A stretch of 16,376 nt of DNA. Origin: Bacteroidales bacterium UBA4345. GTDB taxonomy: Bacteria; Bacteroidota; Bacteroidia; Bacteroidales; Paludibacteraceae. The DNA lies in contig DGTD01000010.1 of the NCBI GenBank assembly GCA_002396385.1, positions 15,640-32,015 of the forward strand, given 5' to 3'. The notes under the pieces were generated by a model. It worked only from the letters and a program-made list of their open reading frames with translations, had not been told where the DNA came from and did no database searches. The position numbers and the translations under genes are program-made. This document shows positions 13,971 through 16,376 of this stretch, piece after piece; within the stretch, counting starts at the first letter, position 1; each line of letters begins with the position of its first letter.

Positions 13971-15974
13971 ATGAAGAGAAAATTACTCATTATTTTAGGA
14001 GGTATTGCAACCGCTCTGTCTTCGTTTGCAAAAAACGGCATTGCCTGGGAAGGAGTGTTCCAACCCTTGACTACTTATCAAAATGATTGCAGCAAAAACA
14101 TAACAGAGCTCGGCCATCCGAAAGCAGTGAGCGACTGTGAGGGAGTCATCAGCTACGACACCCTTGTCACGAGCACCCAGTCGGAAAAGTACGATGAATG
14201 CGGGCACTACATATACGATGTGTATTACTCCGTTGTGGCCACAGACGAGTGCGGGAACACAGACACCCTGCCTATACTCACCGAGCATTACGGCAAAGGC
14301 CTTGACACCACACCGCTGCAAACGGGCATGCAAACCAAAGAGGGGTTCAGAGAAATTGATGGGATAACAGCCGACACAATAGAGATAACCTCCAACTACG
14401 GTGGGAACTGCACGTTCCTGATGCCTAACGTTCAGAATTTATTCGCAATACCCAAATGTGGAGTCGGCAGTATGCTTCTCGTGGAACAGAGCATAGAGGC
14501 AGGCAAACCGCTAACAGAGACGCTTATAGTGGACGTTAATCTAAGAAATTTCTGCCAAAACTATGGAACACTAAAAGTCAAGGTGAACGTTCCGAAAAAA
14601 GACAGCATCGTAAAACTGACGACCATGCGCAGTTGCCACATTATCGGGAATGAGCCATTGAACCTGGCATCGGAAAGGGTTTCCAAAACAGAAGGGTATG
14701 TATGGGAATACTATCAAGGAGAATATCTAACCGTGCCATCGACCATTCTGACTGACTACTATAAAGGAGGTGTCTGGGAAGACAGTCTGGTGTACAGCAA
14801 CAACAGTAAGACCTACGGCAACAAGTTCGCAGGCCTAACCCCAGAGCAGAAAATCGACAAGCTCACGCTGAAAGACAGCACCCAGAATGACTACTACTAC
14901 ATTGTGGCGATGGACACCACAACCGGCTGTACCGACACCGCTGCGACCTACATTAACGTTGTAGAAATAAAAAGTGGCATTGTATGGATTAAAAGACCGG
15001 CATACCAAGAAATTGAAACCCCATATTGCCAACCAGTAGACCTACTACTGACCGACACTATGGCAATAGCAAAGAGCAGTTGCTCTGATGTAGCTATACG
15101 TGTTATAACCGTAAGCGACCAAGACCCTTCGGATAGCGCATGCGGCCACTATATATACAACGTCAGATACTACCTTGAGGCTAGCGACAGCTGCGGTAAT
15201 ATAGACTCGCTTTGGGTTGCCACTCTTCACGTCAACTACGAAAAGCCACATGTAAGCAACGAAATAATCCACATTCCGGCCGATTATGCGAAAGGGTGTG
15301 AACTCGCCATTCCAGATGTGACAAAAGACGACCATTTCAGATTACAGCAATTCTGCAGTGCCAACTTGCAGATTTCGCAGAACATAGCTCCTGGAACTCT
15401 CATCACAAAAGACACCAGCCTGATGATTAGTTTTAAAGACGCATGCAAAAACTACGGTGTTGTATATGGGGTGAAAGTCTACGTTCCCGACATGATTGTC
15501 AAGGCCACAGCCCCAGAATCACTCTCTTATACGACAGCCTACGGATACATAGATAATCAAGAGCCACTTTCGCTGACAGATGTATTCCACGCCGAAAGTT
15601 TCAACTACACATACGGAGACCCCGTCCCTGGAACAATACTGCAGAAATTCTACAAGAAGGTGGAAGGCGGAGAGGATATAGAGATTCTGTATCCATATAC
15701 GGTGAAAGGAGATTCGCCAGAAGAAAGCGGGTACTACTATATGGTGGCGACAGATTCGGCAACCGGCTGCTCCGACACTGCCATATCAAAAATCACATTT
15801 GATATAGTCGTTTCATCTCCAATTATAGCGAATGAACAAGGTGAAAAGAAAGTATCCATCTACACCCCTTCGGGCATCGTTGTTGGGAAAGAAGTCTATT
15901 TCAAAGATGTAATAAACGATTTGAAGAACGGCCTCTATATTGTAAACAATAGAAAGTACTATTTGAAAAAATAG
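13971..15974 (+). CDS. Secreted two-module HYR/Ig-like protein, probable T9SS cargo
   Basis: A 667-residue secreted protein. The signal peptide is MKRK plus a hydrophobic run with cleavage probably after SFA (18-20). The rest consists of two related large modules, about 36-330 and 347-612. Each contains, in order, a Cys-containing HYR-like segment (DECGHYIYDVYYSVVATDEC at 75-94; CGHYIYNVRYYLEASDSC at 391-408), a PNV/PDV segment ending in a FCQNYG/ACKNYG strand and NVP/YVP (about 147-208; 443-506), and a closing strand DYYYIVAMDTTTGCTDTA or GYYYMVATDSATGCSDTA (307; 587). Paired cysteines suggest disulfides outside the cell. The last about 40 residues (KKVSIYTPSGIVVG...LKNGLYIVNNRKYYLKK) resemble a short T9SS type A sorting domain, which is weaker than in the peptidase but fits. 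No enzyme motif is seen, so an adhesive or structural surface role is a guess. It is monocistronic with a consensus promoter and strong terminators. Confidence 0.82.
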   Translation: MKRKLLIILGGIATALSSFAKNGIAWEGVFQPLTTYQNDCSKNITELGHPKAVSDCEGVISYDTLVTSTQSEKYDECGHYIYDVYYSVVATDECGNTDTLPILTEHYGKGLDTTPLQTGMQTKEGFREIDGITADTIEITSNYGGNCTFLMPNVQNLFAIPKCGVGSMLLVEQSIEAGKPLTETLIVDVNLRNFCQNYGTLKVKVNVPKKDSIVKLTTMRSCHIIGNEPLNLASERVSKTEGYVWEYYQGEYLTVPSTILTDYYKGGVWEDSLVYSNNSKTYGNKFAGLTPEQKIDKLTLKDSTQNDYYYIVAMDTTTGCTDTAATYINVVEIKSGIVWIKRPAYQEIETPYCQPVDLLLTDTMAIAKSSCSDVAIRVITVSDQDPSDSACGHYIYNVRYYLEASDSCGNIDSLWVATLHVNYEKPHVSNEIIHIPADYAKGCELAIPDVTKDDHFRLQQFCSANLQISQNIAPGTLITKDTSLMISFKDACKNYGVVYGVKVYVPDMIVKATAPESLSYTTAYGYIDNQEPLSLTDVFHAESFNYTYGDPVPGTILQKFYKKVEGGEDIEILYPYTVKGDSPEESGYYYMVATDSATGCSDTAISKITFDIVVSSPIIANEQGEKKVSIYTPSGIVVGKEVYFKDVINDLKNGLYIVNNRKYYLKK

Positions 15975-15977
15975 GAG

Positions 15978-16005
15978 GTCAGGCTCTGTAAAAGAGCTTT
16001 CTGAC
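15978..16005 (+). terminator. Hairpin directly after the two-module gene
   Basis: GTCAG-GCTCT (15978-15987) pairs with AGAGC-CTGAC (15993-15997 and 16001-16005) with a TTT bulge. No T-run follows, so it may be an mRNA 3'-end stabiliser or partial terminator ahead of the stronger one at 16018. Confidence 0.4.
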
Positions 16006-16017
16006 ACATTAAACAAG

Positions 16018-16050
16018 AAACGGGCTTTGGTACGCACCAAAGCCCGTTTT
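16018..16050 (+). terminator. Strong terminator, probably bidirectional
   Basis: AAACGGGCTTTGG (16018-16030) pairs perfectly with its complement at 16037-16049, extended by one T-A pair to a 4-nt loop, and T residues follow. On the minus strand it is followed by TTTC and more T residues, so it can also end the convergent gene at 16171. Confidence 0.85.
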
Positions 16051-16170
16051 CATTTATATAGTACGGAACGATTATTTCACGATGGAAATCAAGAAACCAC
16101 TTCATAGAAGTTTCCAGAATTCACTTCAAGTTTTTGCCATCTGCAGAATTTAAGGGAGAAAAACAGACTC

Positions 16171-16376
16171 TCATTCCCCCACCACCCATTCGGTCAGGTT
16201 CCGCGCTGTGGTGCTGAAGTTGGCACCCACCTTCACAACACGCTTGCCGGTGGCCGACACTTTTTCTGCGTATTTCTTATCGTCGATCTGTTCCAAGGCC
16301 GATAGTGCCGTAGCGTCGCGCTTGCACTCGATGATGTAGGCGCATTCTGATGTCTCGAAATAGATGTCGATGCGGC
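16171..16376 (-). CDS. PD-(D/E)XK nuclease-domain protein, C-terminal fragment
   Basis: The last 68 codons of a minus-strand gene whose start lies beyond the window edge. The fragment reads RIDIYFETSECAYIIECK, then a helix LSALEQIDDKKYAEK, then KRVVKVGANFS and a stop (TCA on the plus strand at 16171). The Asp of RID and the E-C-K of IIECK fit the D...(D/E)XK metal site of a PD-(D/E)XK nuclease fold. The ALEQI.DKKYAEK helix is typical of the C-terminal domain (DUF1703-like) that follows an AAA-ATPase-like domain in many Bacteroidales proteins of unknown role, often present in many copies per genome. The ATPase part would be outside the window. No gene is seen between 16051 and 16170. Confidence 0.78.
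   Translation of the reverse strand, partial: RIDIYFETSECAYIIECKRDATALSALEQIDDKKYAEKVSATGKRVVKVGANFSTTARNLTEWVVGE

Noticed and set aside
1..16376. CRISPR arrays, insertion sequences, prophage or integrase genes
   Set aside because: No regularly spaced repeats, transposase, integrase or terminal inverted repeats with target duplications were found on either strand.

Overview
The window looks like chromosomal DNA of an uncultured or little-studied member of the Bacteroidales (Bacteroidota). The evidence is a set of promoters of the form TTTG-N18-20-TAnnTTTG, an almost complete lack of Shine-Dalgarno sequences, three secreted or outer-membrane proteins of Bacteroidota type, at least one clear type IX secretion (T9SS) C-terminal sorting domain, and the end of a PD-(D/E)XK/AAA-type gene common in this phylum. 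No phage genes, insertion sequences or CRISPR arrays are visible.

Layout. 3-75: tRNA-Gly(CCC) on the minus strand with its own promoter. 371-1936: an OmpP1/FadL-type outer-membrane transporter on the plus strand, closed by a strong terminator. 2198-6547 (minus): a single 1449-residue protein in which the CarA (glutaminase) and CarB (synthetase) parts of carbamoyl-phosphate synthetase are fused, as in eukaryotic CPS II. 6548-7182: a long non-coding stretch with an apparent minus-strand terminator and traces of an unannotated short transcript. 7183-7929: an unrecognised cytoplasmic protein. 10105-8008 (minus): a two-gene operon for a secreted tail-fibre-like coiled-coil protein and a secreted C13-family (legumain/caspase-like) cysteine peptidase with EF-hand loop and T9SS signal. 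10345-13566 (minus): a second, stand-alone CarB. 13971-15974 (plus): a secreted protein made of two copies of a large HYR/Ig-like module. 16171-16376 (minus): the end of a PD-(D/E)XK nuclease-domain protein running out of the window.

How it fits together. The two CarB proteins supply carbamoyl phosphate for pyrimidine and arginine synthesis. They are transcribed separately, in the same direction, and bracket three unrelated genes. The most interesting signal is in front of the second carB. A promoter is followed by a 23-codon leader ORF ending in a 15-nt pure pyrimidine tract and a stop codon, then 6 nt later a terminator hairpin with nine U residues, and only then carB. This is the architecture of the UTP-sensing pyrBI attenuator of enteric bacteria, here on a Bacteroidales carB. 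The fused carAB has no such leader, so the two synthetases are probably regulated differently. All functional statements come from reading the sequence and from family knowledge; no search was run.
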